In this document: positions 1 through 8,469 of the stretch, piece after piece
Numbering within the stretch: the first letter of the stretch is position 1
How the letters are laid out: each line of letters begins with the position of its first letter
Source of the DNA: Sulfitobacter sp. DFL-14
Lineage (GTDB): Bacteria > Pseudomonadota > Alphaproteobacteria > Rhodobacterales > Rhodobacteraceae
Assembly: GCF_003335585.1 (NCBI RefSeq)
Contig: NZ_QBFD01000024.1
Span: 213,101 to 277,100, forward strand
Direction: 5' to 3'
DNA: 64,000 bases
The notes under the pieces: generated by a model
What the model saw: the letters and a program-made list of their open reading frames with translations, nothing else
What the model was told of the DNA's origin: nothing
The model's database searches: none
Made by a program: the position numbers and the translations under genes

Positions 1-1
1 G

Positions 2-67
2 TTTCGTGCCAACCGCGATACAGGCATGATCCCGCTGTTGTTCTTCGCAGCCGCCCTGCTGGCATGA
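2..67 (+). CDS. C-terminal end of an unidentified membrane protein (partial)
   Basis: Only the last 21 codons lie in the window, in a frame open from base 2 to a TGA at 65-67. They end in a hydrophobic stretch (IPLLFFAAALLA), which suggests a terminal membrane helix. The gene is cut by the window edge and cannot be named. It is followed after 61 bases by the OmpA-type gene on the same strand. Confidence 0.4.
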   Translation, partial: FRANRDTGMIPLLFFAAALLA

Positions 68-128
68 TTGCACCCCCCGCCCCCGGCGCGTATCAAGACG
101 GCAGCGTTCACGATCAAGAAGAAAAGCC

Positions 129-2036
129 ATGCGCCTGTCTGCTGTCCTGACCATCACCCTTACCTTTGTCGCCGCCGCCGTGGTTTCCCTCGTGGCGGCG
201 AATTTCTCTGTCAAACTGATCGAGGAGACATCGGAAATCGGTGTGCGGGACGCGCTGGACGATCAGGGCATGACATGGGCCGAGGTACAGGCCAACGGGC
301 TGCAGGTCACGCTTGCAGGGATCGCACCGACCGAGGCCGTGAGGTTCCGGGCGCTGACCACGGCAGGCTCCATCGTGGATGCCGCCCGCGTCATCGACGA
401 CATGGAAGTCGAGGCACAGGCCGCCATCGCCCCGCCGCGTTTTTCAGCCGAGGTCCTGCGCAACGACAGTGGCGTGTCCATCATCGGCCTGATTCCCTCC
501 TCGACCGACCGCGAGGCCACGATTGCCCGTTTCACCAAGATGTCCGGCAGCAAGGAAGTCGCCGATCTGCTTGAACAGGCGGATTATCCCGCGCCTCCCG
601 GCTGGGAAGAGGCACTGGGGTTTGCCATCACCGCCATTGCCCAATTGCCCCGTGCCAAGGCCTCCATCGAGGCCGGGAGCGTCTCCATCACGGCAATTGC
701 CGACAGTCCCGAAGCCAAGGCCGCAATGGAAACCAAGCTCAAACGCGCAGCACCGCCATCGCTGAAGCTGGTGCTCGACATTGCGGCACCCCGCCCGGTG
801 ATCACCCCCTTTACCATGCGCTTCGAACTGGATGAGGATGGCGCAAGGTTCGACGCCTGTTCCGCCGATACGGATGCCGCGCGTAACCGCATCCTGGCGG
901 CAGGCGAACGCGCCGGCGCCCCTGCGAACAGCCGCTGCACGGTCGGTCTGGGGGTTCCAAGCCCGACCTGGTCGGAGGCGGTGATGCAGGGCATCGACGC
1001 CGTCAAACGCCTTGAAGGCGGCTCGGTCACCCTGGCCGATGCCGATATGACCCTGATCGCCCAGCCCGGCATCGACCAGTCACTGTTCGACCGCGTCGTG
1101 GGCGAGCTGGAAACCTCCCTGCCCGAGGTATTTGCCCTGAGTGCAAAACTTCCCAAGCTCGAAGACCCCAATGCCGGCCCGCCGGAATTCACCGCCACGC
1201 TCAGCCCCGAAGGCCAGGTGCAATTGCGCGGCCGTGTCAGCAATGCGCCGCTGCGCGAACTGGCCGACAGCTATGCCAAGGCACGCTTTGGCTCCGACAA
1301 GGTCTATATGGCCGCGCGGATCGACGAAGACCTGCCCGACAGCTGGGGCCCCCGCGTGCTGACCGGGCTGGAGGCGCTCGCCAGCCTGTCCAACGGCGCT
1401 GTCACCGTCACCCCCGATACCGTCTCGGTCACCGGCAACACCGGCAATCCCGATGCCAACACCGAAATCGCTTCCCTGCTGTCCGACAAACTGGGGGAAG
1501 GGGCCGAATATGACATTGATGTCATCTATCAGGAAAAGCTGGACCCGGTGCTGGGCCTGCCCACGCCAGACGAATGCGAGGCCGAAATCGGCGAAGTGGT
1601 GAAAGCCGCCAAGATCAACTTCGAACCGGGCAGCGCCACCATCGACGCCAGCGCCCTGGGCACCATGGACGACATCGCGGAAATCCTGAAACGCTGCGGC
1701 GACCTGCCGCTTGAGATCCAGGGCTATACCGACAGCCAGGGCCGCGAGAGCATGAACCTTGCACTGTCGCAATCGCGCGCCGAATCCGTCCTGAACGAAT
1801 TGCGCGCACGCCGCGTGTTGACCGGGTCTTTCACCGCCAAGGGCTATGGCGAGGAGAATCCGGTCGCCGACAACAAGACCGAAGTGGGCCGCGAAGCCAA
1901 CCGACGCATCGAGTTTCGCCTGATCCGCCCGAAAACAGTGGAGCTTCCAGGGCAAACAACGCTGGAATCCATTGCCCAATCAAGCGATACAGAGGCGGAT
2001 CAAGTCGAAGAAGGCCCCACTGATGAGCAGAACTGA
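129..2036 (+). CDS. OmpA family envelope protein
   Basis: A 635-residue protein with an N-terminal hydrophobic segment (about residues 5-25) that serves as a signal anchor. It has a long middle region of repeated small alpha/beta units resembling BON-like domains, and a C-terminal OmpA peptidoglycan-binding domain (about residues 490-605). The OmpA domain shows INFEPGSATID, then GYTDSQG, LSQSRAESV and GYGEENPVADN with the closing NRRIEFRL, the usual residues for gripping diaminopimelate in the cell wall. It probably tethers the envelope to peptidoglycan. It overlaps the next gene by 14 bases, so the two are likely translated together. The exact role of the middle region is not known. Confidence 0.85.
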   Translation: MRLSAVLTITLTFVAAAVVSLVAANFSVKLIEETSEIGVRDALDDQGMTWAEVQANGLQVTLAGIAPTEAVRFRALTTAGSIVDAARVIDDMEVEAQAAIAPPRFSAEVLRNDSGVSIIGLIPSSTDREATIARFTKMSGSKEVADLLEQADYPAPPGWEEALGFAITAIAQLPRAKASIEAGSVSITAIADSPEAKAAMETKLKRAAPPSLKLVLDIAAPRPVITPFTMRFELDEDGARFDACSADTDAARNRILAAGERAGAPANSRCTVGLGVPSPTWSEAVMQGIDAVKRLEGGSVTLADADMTLIAQPGIDQSLFDRVVGELETSLPEVFALSAKLPKLEDPNAGPPEFTATLSPEGQVQLRGRVSNAPLRELADSYAKARFGSDKVYMAARIDEDLPDSWGPRVLTGLEALASLSNGAVTVTPDTVSVTGNTGNPDANTEIASLLSDKLGEGAEYDIDVIYQEKLDPVLGLPTPDECEAEIGEVVKAAKINFEPGSATIDASALGTMDDIAEILKRCGDLPLEIQGYTDSQGRESMNLALSQSRAESVLNELRARRVLTGSFTAKGYGEENPVADNKTEVGREANRRIEFRLIRPKTVELPGQTTLESIAQSSDTEADQVEEGPTDEQN

Positions 2037-2349
2037 ATTCGTCCTCGCCACCGCGATCATCCTGTTCGTGGCTTTCTGTCTGGGATGGTTTGCAAATTGG
2101 CTGCTGCACAGGTTCACCCGTGTTGCGGCAGGTGATGTGGCCCAGCTCGACAAGATGAGCCAGGAATTGCACGAGGCCGAAGAAACCCGTGACCAGGCGA
2201 TCACCTACCTGCAACAGCGCGAGGCCGAGCTGACCAATCAACTGGCCCAGACAGAAGCGGAACTGCGCGCGGCGATGGATGGCCTGCGCGATGCCCGCCA
2301 CGAGGCCGAGGAAATGCGCGCCTATATCGACCGGCAGCAGGCCAGCTGA
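2023..2349 (+). CDS. small membrane-anchored coiled-coil protein
   Basis: A 108-residue protein starting MSRTEFVLATAII. The frame is open further upstream, but this ATG gives a clean N-terminal membrane helix (about residues 5-27) and a short overlap with the OmpA-type gene. The rest is charged and helical (QELHEAEETRDQAITYLQQ, then repeated AEL/AELR heptads), which predicts a coiled coil. The overlap suggests an envelope partner of the OmpA protein. No specific function can be assigned. Confidence 0.7.
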   Translation: MSRTEFVLATAIILFVAFCLGWFANWLLHRFTRVAAGDVAQLDKMSQELHEAEETRDQAITYLQQREAELTNQLAQTEAELRAAMDGLRDARHEAEEMRAYIDRQQAS

Positions 2350-2389
2350 CCGGTCGTACAAGGTTGATCGGGGCGCGGCCGGGGCCGTC

Positions 2390-2836
2390 TCAGGCCACGG
2401 TCATGACAGCACATTGCGCGCTCTTGCTGATCTCCTGAGAGGTCGAGCCCAGAAACAGCCCCTTGACGGCACCCAGCCCCCTGCGCCCGGTGACAATCAG
2501 ATCGGCCTTTGCCTCCTTGGCGCGCGCCAGAACATTTGCCGCCGGAAGACCATGCCCGATGTGAACCTCCACATCCGGCATCCCCGCTTCTGCCGCGAGC
2601 CCTTTGGCGCGTTCCGCCATTTTCACGGCCGCTTCGCGCAGCATCTCGTCATGGGCCGCCGTGGGGCCGACATAGAACCCCGAAATCGCCTCGGCGGCAA
2701 AGGTCACCGTTTCTTCCAGAGGCGTATGGCATACCTCCAGCCTGGCCCCGAATTTAAGCGCCAGTTCGCAACCCATCTTCAGGGCGCGCTCGGCAGCCTC
2801 GGACCCGTCAAAACCAACAACTATGGACGTGATCAT
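2390..2836 (-). CDS. universal stress protein, UspA family
   Basis: A 148-residue single-domain Usp protein beginning MITSIVVGFDGSEAAERAL. Near the C-terminus it carries the ATP-binding signature G-x2-G-x9-G-S (GRRG...GSTS), so it belongs to the nucleotide-binding Usp subgroup. Such proteins are cytoplasmic and rise under starvation or stress, but their biochemical roles vary. It stands alone between the convergent coiled-coil gene and moaE. An AGGA-type ribosome site (AGGAGGATGAAAG) precedes the start. Confidence 0.9.
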   Translation of the reverse strand: MITSIVVGFDGSEAAERALKMGCELALKFGARLEVCHTPLEETVTFAAEAISGFYVGPTAAHDEMLREAAVKMAERAKGLAAEAGMPDVEVHIGHGLPAANVLARAKEAKADLIVTGRRGLGAVKGLFLGSTSQEISKSAQCAVMTVA

Positions 2837-2916
2837 CTTTCATCCTCCTGTGCTTTCCGCCTGATCCTATCAGCGGAGTGTGCAGGGAACCTTGATGTGG
2901 GTCAAACAGACGCTTG

Positions 2917-3363
2917 TCAGGACCAGCGGTCCAGCGCCGCCTCGTCCTCGTCCTTTGCCGCGACCCAATCGCCGCCCTGCGCCGTCACTTCGCGCTTCCA
3001 GAAAGGGGCGCGGGACTTGAGATAATCCATCAGGAACTCCGCCGCGGCAAAGGCATCCTTGCGGTGCGGAGCCGCGGTCGCGACCATCATGATCATCTCG
3101 CCGGGCTTCAGCGCGCCGAACCGGTGGATCACCAGCACATCGCCAAGAGAGAACCGCGTCACCGCCTGCTGTGCCATATCGGACAGCGCCGCCTCTGTCA
3201 TGCCGGGGTAATGTTCGATCTCCATCACTTCCAGCGGATCACCGGGCAGGTCCCGCACGACGCCGGTGAAGGTGACGATGGCCCCCATGTCAGCGCGGCC
3301 CGCGGCAAAATCCGCAGCTTCCCGCCCCAGATCAAAGGCCGCGTCCTGTACGGAAATGCGCAT
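2917..3363 (-). CDS. moaE: molybdopterin synthase catalytic (large) subunit MoaE
   Basis: A 148-residue protein of normal family length. With thiocarboxylated MoaD, MoaE converts precursor Z (cPMP) to molybdopterin by adding two sulfurs. It shows the typical FTGVVRD segment, the HRFGALKPGE strand and the conserved lysine region KSRAPFWKRE. It lies 3 bases downstream of moaD on the same strand, forming a pgsA-moaD-moaE unit. This cofactor serves molybdoenzymes encoded elsewhere, as none is in this window. Confidence 0.95.
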   Translation of the reverse strand: MRISVQDAAFDLGREAADFAAGRADMGAIVTFTGVVRDLPGDPLEVMEIEHYPGMTEAALSDMAQQAVTRFSLGDVLVIHRFGALKPGEMIMMVATAAPHRKDAFAAAEFLMDYLKSRAPFWKREVTAQGGDWVAAKDEDEAALDRWS

Positions 3364-3366
3364 CGC

Positions 3367-3612
3367 CTACCCCCCCGTCATCGGGGGAAAGAACGCCACT
3401 TCACGGGCGCCATCCAATGGCGCGTCAAAATCCACCAGGGTCTGGTCCACCGCCACGCGCAGCGCCGACAGATCCTCAAAGGCCGCGGCATAACGTTCCT
3501 CGCGCGCGCGCAGTTCGACAACCAGGTCATTCACGGTCCTGGCCCCGGTCTCGACCTCTTCGCGCGGCACGCCGATCCGCTCCCGCACCCAGGCAAAATA
3601 CAAGACGTTCAT
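3367..3612 (-). CDS. moaD: molybdopterin synthase sulfur carrier subunit MoaD
   Basis: An 81-residue ubiquitin-like protein ending in the required Gly-Gly (PPMTGG), where the sulfur is carried as a thiocarboxylate. The frame is open upstream, but the start at 3612 (MNVLYFAWVRERIG) gives the family length and overlaps the pgsA stop by ATGA. It acts in the cytoplasm with MoaE. Confidence 0.93.
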   Translation of the reverse strand: MNVLYFAWVRERIGVPREEVETGARTVNDLVVELRAREERYAAAFEDLSALRVAVDQTLVDFDAPLDGAREVAFFPPMTGG

Positions 3613-4271
3613 GAGTTGCCCTCCTTCAGATGCGGCATCGCCTTTTTCAGGTAGTCCACCCCGGTGATTGCCGTCAGCGCAGCCGCGATCCACAACAATA
3701 TCAGCCCGACGCGCCCCGCCCAGACTTCCAGGTCGAGGTCCTGACCGATCAGATCGTGCTCCAGCGCCACGCCCAGCGTTTCACCCGACACCACATCCAT
3801 CCCGCCACCGGAAAGGCCGAAATAATGCTCGAATACGCCCTGGCTGAACAGCACAGCGATGGCAATCATCTGCGCCGTTGTCTTCCACTTGGCCAGTTTG
3901 GTCACCTTCAGCGTGCCGGACACGTCGCCGAGGTATTCCCGCAGCCCGGAGACAAAGACCTCCCGGAACAGAATCACCGTGGTGGGCAACACCAGCCAGG
4001 GTGACCAGCTTGAAAAACCCACGATGACCATCAGCGCGATCACCACCATAGCCTTGTCGGCAATCGGGTCCAGCATGGTCCCCAGCTTGGTCTCCTGTTT
4101 CCAGGCACGCGCAAGATAGCCATCGAACCAATCCGTCACCGCCGCGACCACGAACAACAGCATGGCCAGCCCATCTGCATAAAGACGATCGAAATACAGG
4201 AACATCACCGCAACACCAGGTGCTGCGACCAGACGCAAAAGCGTCAGAACATTGGGCAGATTCCATTTCAT
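3609..4271 (-). CDS. pgsA: CDP-diacylglycerol--glycerol-3-phosphate 3-phosphatidyltransferase
   Basis: A 220-residue integral membrane protein of the CDP-alcohol phosphatidyltransferase family. It makes phosphatidylglycerol phosphate, the committed step to phosphatidylglycerol. The family motif D-x2-D-G-x2-A-R-x8-G-x3-D-x3-D is intact (DWFDGYLAR, then GTMLDPIAD), and several hydrophobic helices flank it. It is slightly longer than typical because of an insertion near residues 150-185. It leads the pgsA-moaD-moaE run and lies downstream of uvrC. Confidence 0.93.
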   Translation of the reverse strand: MKWNLPNVLTLLRLVAAPGVAVMFLYFDRLYADGLAMLLFVVAAVTDWFDGYLARAWKQETKLGTMLDPIADKAMVVIALMVIVGFSSWSPWLVLPTTVILFREVFVSGLREYLGDVSGTLKVTKLAKWKTTAQMIAIAVLFSQGVFEHYFGLSGGGMDVVSGETLGVALEHDLIGQDLDLEVWAGRVGLILLWIAAALTAITGVDYLKKAMPHLKEGNS

Positions 4272-4312
4272 GACCGCACCCTAACCCGCCCCGCAAAGGC
4301 GCGAAAGCACCA

Positions 4313-4372
4313 ACCCCCCTCTCTTTTTGGCCAAAAATATTCCCAGGGGGTTTGGGGGACAGCGTCCCCCAT
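4313..4372. repeat. palindrome plus GC hairpin in the uvrC-pgsA gap
   Basis: This gap holds a perfect 14-base palindrome TTTTTGGCCAAAAA (4324-4337), then a hairpin GGGGGAC-AGC-GTCCCCC (4354-4370). It looks like a dispersed intergenic element or a transcription stop between uvrC and pgsA. From memory, similar GGCCAAAAATATTCCC...GTCCCCC strings are common between genes in this bacterial group. That recollection is not verified here. Confidence 0.5.
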
Positions 4373-4412
4373 CAGAAAACAGGATCCTGCGCGGCGCAGC
4401 CGCTCCTTCGGG

Positions 4413-6278
4413 TCAGCCCCGGTCATGAAAATAAGCATATATCGTCTCGGCCAATGCGCCGGATACGCCCTCAACCGCCTTGAGATCGCTCAGGTTCGCG
4501 CGCCCCACCGCCTTGGCGGATCCGAAATGCGCCAACAATGCACGTTTGCGGGCCGCACCCACGCCCGGCACATCGTCCAGCGGCGTGGCCCCGACCGCCT
4601 TGGCGCGTTTCGCGCGGTGTGTTCCAATGGCAAAACGATGTGCCTCGTCGCGCAGGCGCTGGACGAAATACAGAACCGGATCGTTATGGCGCAGCGCCAT
4701 CGGGCGCTTGCCAACGCGGTGGAACTCCTCCTTGCCGGCGTCGCGGTCCACGCCCTTGGCAACACCGACCATCGGAATATCCTCGACCCCGTATTCGCGC
4801 ATGATCGACGCCACGGCAGAGACCTGCCCGGCCCCGCCGTCAATCAGCAACAGCTCCGGCCACTGGCCTTCCTTGCGTTCCGGGTCTTCCTTGATCAGGC
4901 GCTTGAAACGGCGCGTCAGCACCTCTTTCATCATGCCGAAATCGTCGCCGGGGGTCAGCTCATCACCGCGGATGTTGAACTTGCGGTACTGATTCTTCAT
5001 CATCCCGTCAGGTCCGGCCACGATCATGGCACCCACCGCGTGGGCACCCTGAATATGCGAGTTGTCATAGACCTCGATCCGCTGCGGCGGGCCCGGCAGG
5101 TCGAATGCTTCGGCCAGACCGCTCAGCAATTTGCCCTGTGTCGCCGTCTCCGCCATCTTGCGGGCCAGGCTCTCGCGGGCGTTGCGCAGGGCGCCATCCA
5201 CCAGTTCGGCCTTTTCGCCGCGCTGGGGCACCAGCAATTCCACCTTGCGGCCCAGCTTGCCCGACAGCGCATCCGCCATCAGATCGGGGTTTTCGATCTC
5301 GTTGCTCAGGATCAACTGGCGCGGCGGCTCGCGGGTGTCATAGAACTGACCGATAAAGGCCTCCAGTACCTCTGCGGCATCCACGTCTGCGCCGACGCGC
5401 GGGTAGTAATCGCGGTTCCCCCAGTTCTGGTTCGCGCGGATGAAGAACACCTGCACGCAGGCCTGCCCGCTGTCCATGTGCAGCGCGATGATGTCCGCCT
5501 CGGCCACGCCCTTGGGGTTGATGCCCTGGGCCGTCTGCACCTGCGTCAGCGCCTTGATCCGGTCGCGCAGGGCGGCGGCACGTTCAAATTCCATCGCTTC
5601 GGAGGCCTGCGCCATCTCGCCCGCCAGCCGGGCCTGAATATCCGTCGTCCTGCCCGACAGGAACCTTTCCGCGTCCCGCACGGACTGGCGGTATTCATCG
5701 CTGCTGATCTTGCCGACGCAGGGGGCGCTGCAGCGTTTGATCTGGTGTTGCAGGCAGGGCCGCGTGCGGCTGTCGAACATGGCATCCGAACAATCGCGCA
5801 GCAGAAACACCCGCTGCAACTGGTTCAGGGTCCGGTTCACCGCCCCCGCACTGGCGAAAGGACCGTAGTAGGCGCCCTTCTCCTTCTTGGCGCCCCGGTG
5901 CTTCTTGATCTGGGGAAAGTCCTGGTCCGTGGTGACGAGGATATTTGGAAAGCTCTTGTCGTCGCGCAGCAGCACGTTGAACTTGGGTTTGAGCTGCTTG
6001 ATCAGGTTCTGTTCCAGCAGCAGCGCCTCGGTCTCGGTCCTGGTGGTCAGGAACATCATAGAGGCGGTGTTGGAGATCATCCGTGCGATGCGTGGCGAAT
6101 GCCCGGTGGGGCGCGCATAGCTGCTGACCCGCGCACGCAGATTCCGCGCCTTGCCCACATAAAGCACCCGGCTTTCCGCATCCAGCATCCGGTAGACACC
6201 CGGCGAGGTGTCGATGGTCTTGAGATAGCCCTGGATGACCTCGTGACCCAGCGGCGGTTTGATCGTTTCTTCCGTCAT
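4413..6278 (-). CDS. uvrC: excinuclease ABC subunit C
   Basis: A 621-residue protein with the full UvrC layout. The N-terminal GIY-YIG nuclease (GVYRMLDAE, VLYVGKARNLRARVSSY) makes the 3' incision. A cysteine-containing linker and a UVR motif (about residues 205-240) bind UvrB. The RNase H-like endonuclease domain (VYDNSHIQGAHAVGAM, LLIDGGAGQ) makes the 5' incision. Tandem helix-hairpin-helix motifs lie at the C-terminus (LDDVPGVGAARKRALL). It works in nucleotide excision repair. No SOS-type GTTC-N7-GTTC box was found in its upstream region. Confidence 0.96.
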   Translation of the reverse strand: MTEETIKPPLGHEVIQGYLKTIDTSPGVYRMLDAESRVLYVGKARNLRARVSSYARPTGHSPRIARMISNTASMMFLTTRTETEALLLEQNLIKQLKPKFNVLLRDDKSFPNILVTTDQDFPQIKKHRGAKKEKGAYYGPFASAGAVNRTLNQLQRVFLLRDCSDAMFDSRTRPCLQHQIKRCSAPCVGKISSDEYRQSVRDAERFLSGRTTDIQARLAGEMAQASEAMEFERAAALRDRIKALTQVQTAQGINPKGVAEADIIALHMDSGQACVQVFFIRANQNWGNRDYYPRVGADVDAAEVLEAFIGQFYDTREPPRQLILSNEIENPDLMADALSGKLGRKVELLVPQRGEKAELVDGALRNARESLARKMAETATQGKLLSGLAEAFDLPGPPQRIEVYDNSHIQGAHAVGAMIVAGPDGMMKNQYRKFNIRGDELTPGDDFGMMKEVLTRRFKRLIKEDPERKEGQWPELLLIDGGAGQVSAVASIMREYGVEDIPMVGVAKGVDRDAGKEEFHRVGKRPMALRHNDPVLYFVQRLRDEAHRFAIGTHRAKRAKAVGATPLDDVPGVGAARKRALLAHFGSAKAVGRANLSDLKAVEGVSGALAETIYAYFHDRG

Positions 6279-6564
6279 CGTCCTGTTCTGATTCTCCGGT
6301 TGGCCTGCAACAGGCGGCTGGTTATGACAAGGATTAACCTGTCCACCAAATATGTGGATAACTCTGCAGATAACTCTGACGCAGGTGGAATTTTTCTTTG
6401 AATCCGGCCCGCTTCACCGAAACGCCCAATTTTTAGGCAGATATGCAACCTCTTGATTTTCCATGTTAAGTTTATTAACCCTTGCCAATTCATTGAATCT
6501 TAACGACTTTTGCAACGGTTTTGTAACACCTCCGCAGCGCCGTGCAGAACTTTCGCCTGGGGTC
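6279..6564. promoter_or_regulatory. AT-rich uvrC upstream region with a perfect DnaA-box sequence
   Basis: About 285 bases, clearly richer in A+T than the surroundings, separate uvrC from the SDR gene on the same strand, so the uvrC promoter should lie here. It contains TGTGGATAA (6353-6361), the reverse complement of the consensus DnaA box TTATCCACA. That is followed by a repeat of ATAACTCTG 12 bases later. TTAAC-type hexamers cluster at 6465-6505. A single DnaA box may be chance. Confidence 0.35.
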
Positions 6565-7347
6565 TTACTCGACACCGATGATGTCGCGTGTCTGCCAGAC
6601 CAGATGCTGCCCGCCATCGACGCAAAGCAACTGTCCCGTGACCCCCGGCGCATCCAGAAAATAGCCAAGGGCGGCAGTGATGTCATCGGGGTTGGCCCCC
6701 CGCTCCAGCAATGCACTGGCGCGTTGCTGGGCGAAATGCGCATCGCTCTGCCGGGCGCCTTTCAGGGTTGGACCGGGGCCGATGCCATTGACCCGGATGA
6801 CCGGGGCCAGCGCCTGCGCGGTGGTATGGGTCATGGCCCAAAGCCCCATCTTTGCCAGCGTATAGGTCATGAACTCAGGCGTCAGCTTGCGCACGCGCTG
6901 GTCGATCATGTTGACGATCAGACCGGTCGCAAGCGGTTCTCCGTTGGCGTCCTGATCCGGGGTCAGCCCCTGCGCGGCCATGGCCTGTGTCAGCAGGAAG
7001 GGCGCGCGCAGATTGCTGCCCATATGCCGGTCCCAGCTGCTGCGGGTCGCGGATTTCAGCGTGTCGTATTCAAAGATCGAGGCATTGTTGACCAGACAGG
7101 TGATCTGCCCACCCAGTGCCGCGGCCGCGCGGGGCAGCAGGCTTTCCGTCGCGGCTTCCTCCAGCAGATCGGCCTGCAGCGCCGTGGCCTTGCGGCCCAT
7201 CGCCTCGATCTCGCGCACGACTTCTTCCGCGCCTTCGGCGGAACTGGCGTAATGCACGGCCACATCATGGCCCCGCGCCGCCAGGTACAGCGCCATTGCG
7301 CGGCCCAGCCGCTTTCCCGCACCGGTGACCAACGCCCGCTTCATCAC
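6565..7347 (-). CDS. SDR oxidoreductase resembling pteridine reductase / FolM
   Basis: A 260-residue short-chain dehydrogenase. The glycine motif is TGAGKRLG, matching T-G-x3-R-x-G, which marks the pteridine reductase (PTR1) and dihydromonapterin reductase (FolM) branch rather than ordinary SDRs. The NNAS motif and YTLAK catalytic pair (Tyr, Lys) are present. Likely activity is NADPH-dependent reduction of a dihydropterin. The substrate is an inference from the motif only. It lies 7 bases downstream of the Ca2+/Na+ antiporter and ends that gene run. Confidence 0.8.
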   Translation of the reverse strand: MMKRALVTGAGKRLGRAMALYLAARGHDVAVHYASSAEGAEEVVREIEAMGRKATALQADLLEEAATESLLPRAAAALGGQITCLVNNASIFEYDTLKSATRSSWDRHMGSNLRAPFLLTQAMAAQGLTPDQDANGEPLATGLIVNMIDQRVRKLTPEFMTYTLAKMGLWAMTHTTAQALAPVIRVNGIGPGPTLKGARQSDAHFAQQRASALLERGANPDDITAALGYFLDAPGVTGQLLCVDGGQHLVWQTRDIIGVE

Positions 7348-7354
7348 GTTCTCC

Positions 7355-8305
7355 TCAGCTCAACACGACCACAAGATACAGGGCATATAGAGCGGACAAG
7401 GCAATTCCCCAAATGCGCGTGATGTCGCGGCCCAGATAGACAAAGGGGATCAGCAACAGCGACGCGCCCAGCATGACCCAAAGGTCGAGCCTCAGGAAAG
7501 CGGGGTCGACCTCAATGGGCCCCACGAGGCTGGCGATGCCGATGATCGCCAGCAGGTTGAACATGTTCGATCCGATCACATTGCCCAGCGCCACATCCGC
7601 CTGGCGGCGCAGGGCGGCCATGACTGTCGTGGCCAGTTCCGGCAGCGAGGTGCCGACCGCCACCAGGGTCAAACCGATCACCGTATCGCTGACCCCATAG
7701 GCGGTTGCGATGATGGTGGCATTGTCCACCAGCAGGCTTGCGCCCAGCGGCAGGCCGATCAGGCCCAGCACAAGGAAAACCGCAATCTGCCAGCGCGGCA
7801 TGTCGGGGTCGGCCCCTTCGGGTTCCTCGGCATCATCGCCTTTGCAGGCATTGCGGTGGTTGCAGGCCTCGCCGAACTGATCGGCCAGCACATAGGCGAG
7901 CCCGCCCAGCAGGACCAGCCCGGCAATCCAGTCAAAGACACCCCGGAACGCCAGCGCTATGAACAGCAGCGATGCGGCGATCATGAAATTATATGTCTTG
8001 CGCGTGTTGCATTCAGAGGTGTGCATGGTTGCAAGCAAGGCCGGTATGCCCAGCACCAGCAGGATGTTGGCGGTGTTCGATCCCACCACATTGCCCAGGG
8101 CAATGCCCGGCGCATTGTCGATCACGGCCTTGATCGAGATCAGCAGCTCAGGGGCGGATGTGCCAAAGGCCACGATGGTCAGGCTGACGATCAGCGCAGG
8201 CACGCCCAGGCGCAGCGACAGGTTCACCGCGCCTTTCACCAGCGCATCGCCTGCCAGCAGCAGGATCACCAGCCCCAGAAGAGACAGCAGCCACGGCATC
8301 AGCAT
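7355..8305 (-). CDS. calcium/sodium antiporter (YrbG-like, CaCA family)
   Basis: A 316-residue inner-membrane protein with the inverted duplication of CaCA exchangers. Each half carries an alpha-repeat: GTSAPELLIS with GNVVGSNTANILL in the first, GTSLPELATT with GNVIGSNMFNLL in the second. A charged, acidic cytoplasmic loop (about residues 145-170) divides the halves. It is expected to exchange Ca2+ for Na+ or H+. Its start overlaps the stop of the 54-residue zinc-ribbon gene as TGATG, so translation is probably coupled. Confidence 0.92.
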   Translation of the reverse strand: MLMPWLLSLLGLVILLLAGDALVKGAVNLSLRLGVPALIVSLTIVAFGTSAPELLISIKAVIDNAPGIALGNVVGSNTANILLVLGIPALLATMHTSECNTRKTYNFMIAASLLFIALAFRGVFDWIAGLVLLGGLAYVLADQFGEACNHRNACKGDDAEEPEGADPDMPRWQIAVFLVLGLIGLPLGASLLVDNATIIATAYGVSDTVIGLTLVAVGTSLPELATTVMAALRRQADVALGNVIGSNMFNLLAIIGIASLVGPIEVDPAFLRLDLWVMLGASLLLIPFVYLGRDITRIWGIALSALYALYLVVVLS

Positions 8306-8469
8306 CAGCCCTGCCCCCCGCAGCTACAGCGGCCCTTGCCGATACGATACCGGCCACAGGCGCTGCACTTGGTCTGGCTGAAGCGCTTGCCGCCGAGCCA
8401 GTGCATCTTGCCGAACCAGGCAAGCATCCCCATGAACACAAGGAAAAGAAGAACGATCTTGAATACCAT
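8305..8469 (-). CDS. 54-residue membrane-anchored zinc-ribbon protein
   Basis: A small gene translated from the reverse strand as MVFKIVLLFLVFMGMLAW..., ending GGQG and TGA. It has one N-terminal membrane helix (residues 3-19) and then a four-cysteine cluster, C-x2-C (CSACG) and C-x-C (CSCGG), fitting a small zinc ribbon facing the cytoplasm. Both ends use TGATG junctions: its ATG overlaps the stop of the S49 peptidase, and its stop overlaps the antiporter start. That arrangement supports a real gene. Its function is unknown; it may assist the peptidase or the antiporter. Confidence 0.75.
   Translation of the reverse strand: MVFKIVLLFLVFMGMLAWFGKMHWLGGKRFSQTKCSACGRYRIGKGRCSCGGQG

Noticed and set aside
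4425..6401. 658-codon open frame opposite uvrC
   Set aside because: uvrC is unambiguous; the opposite frame has no recognisable feature.
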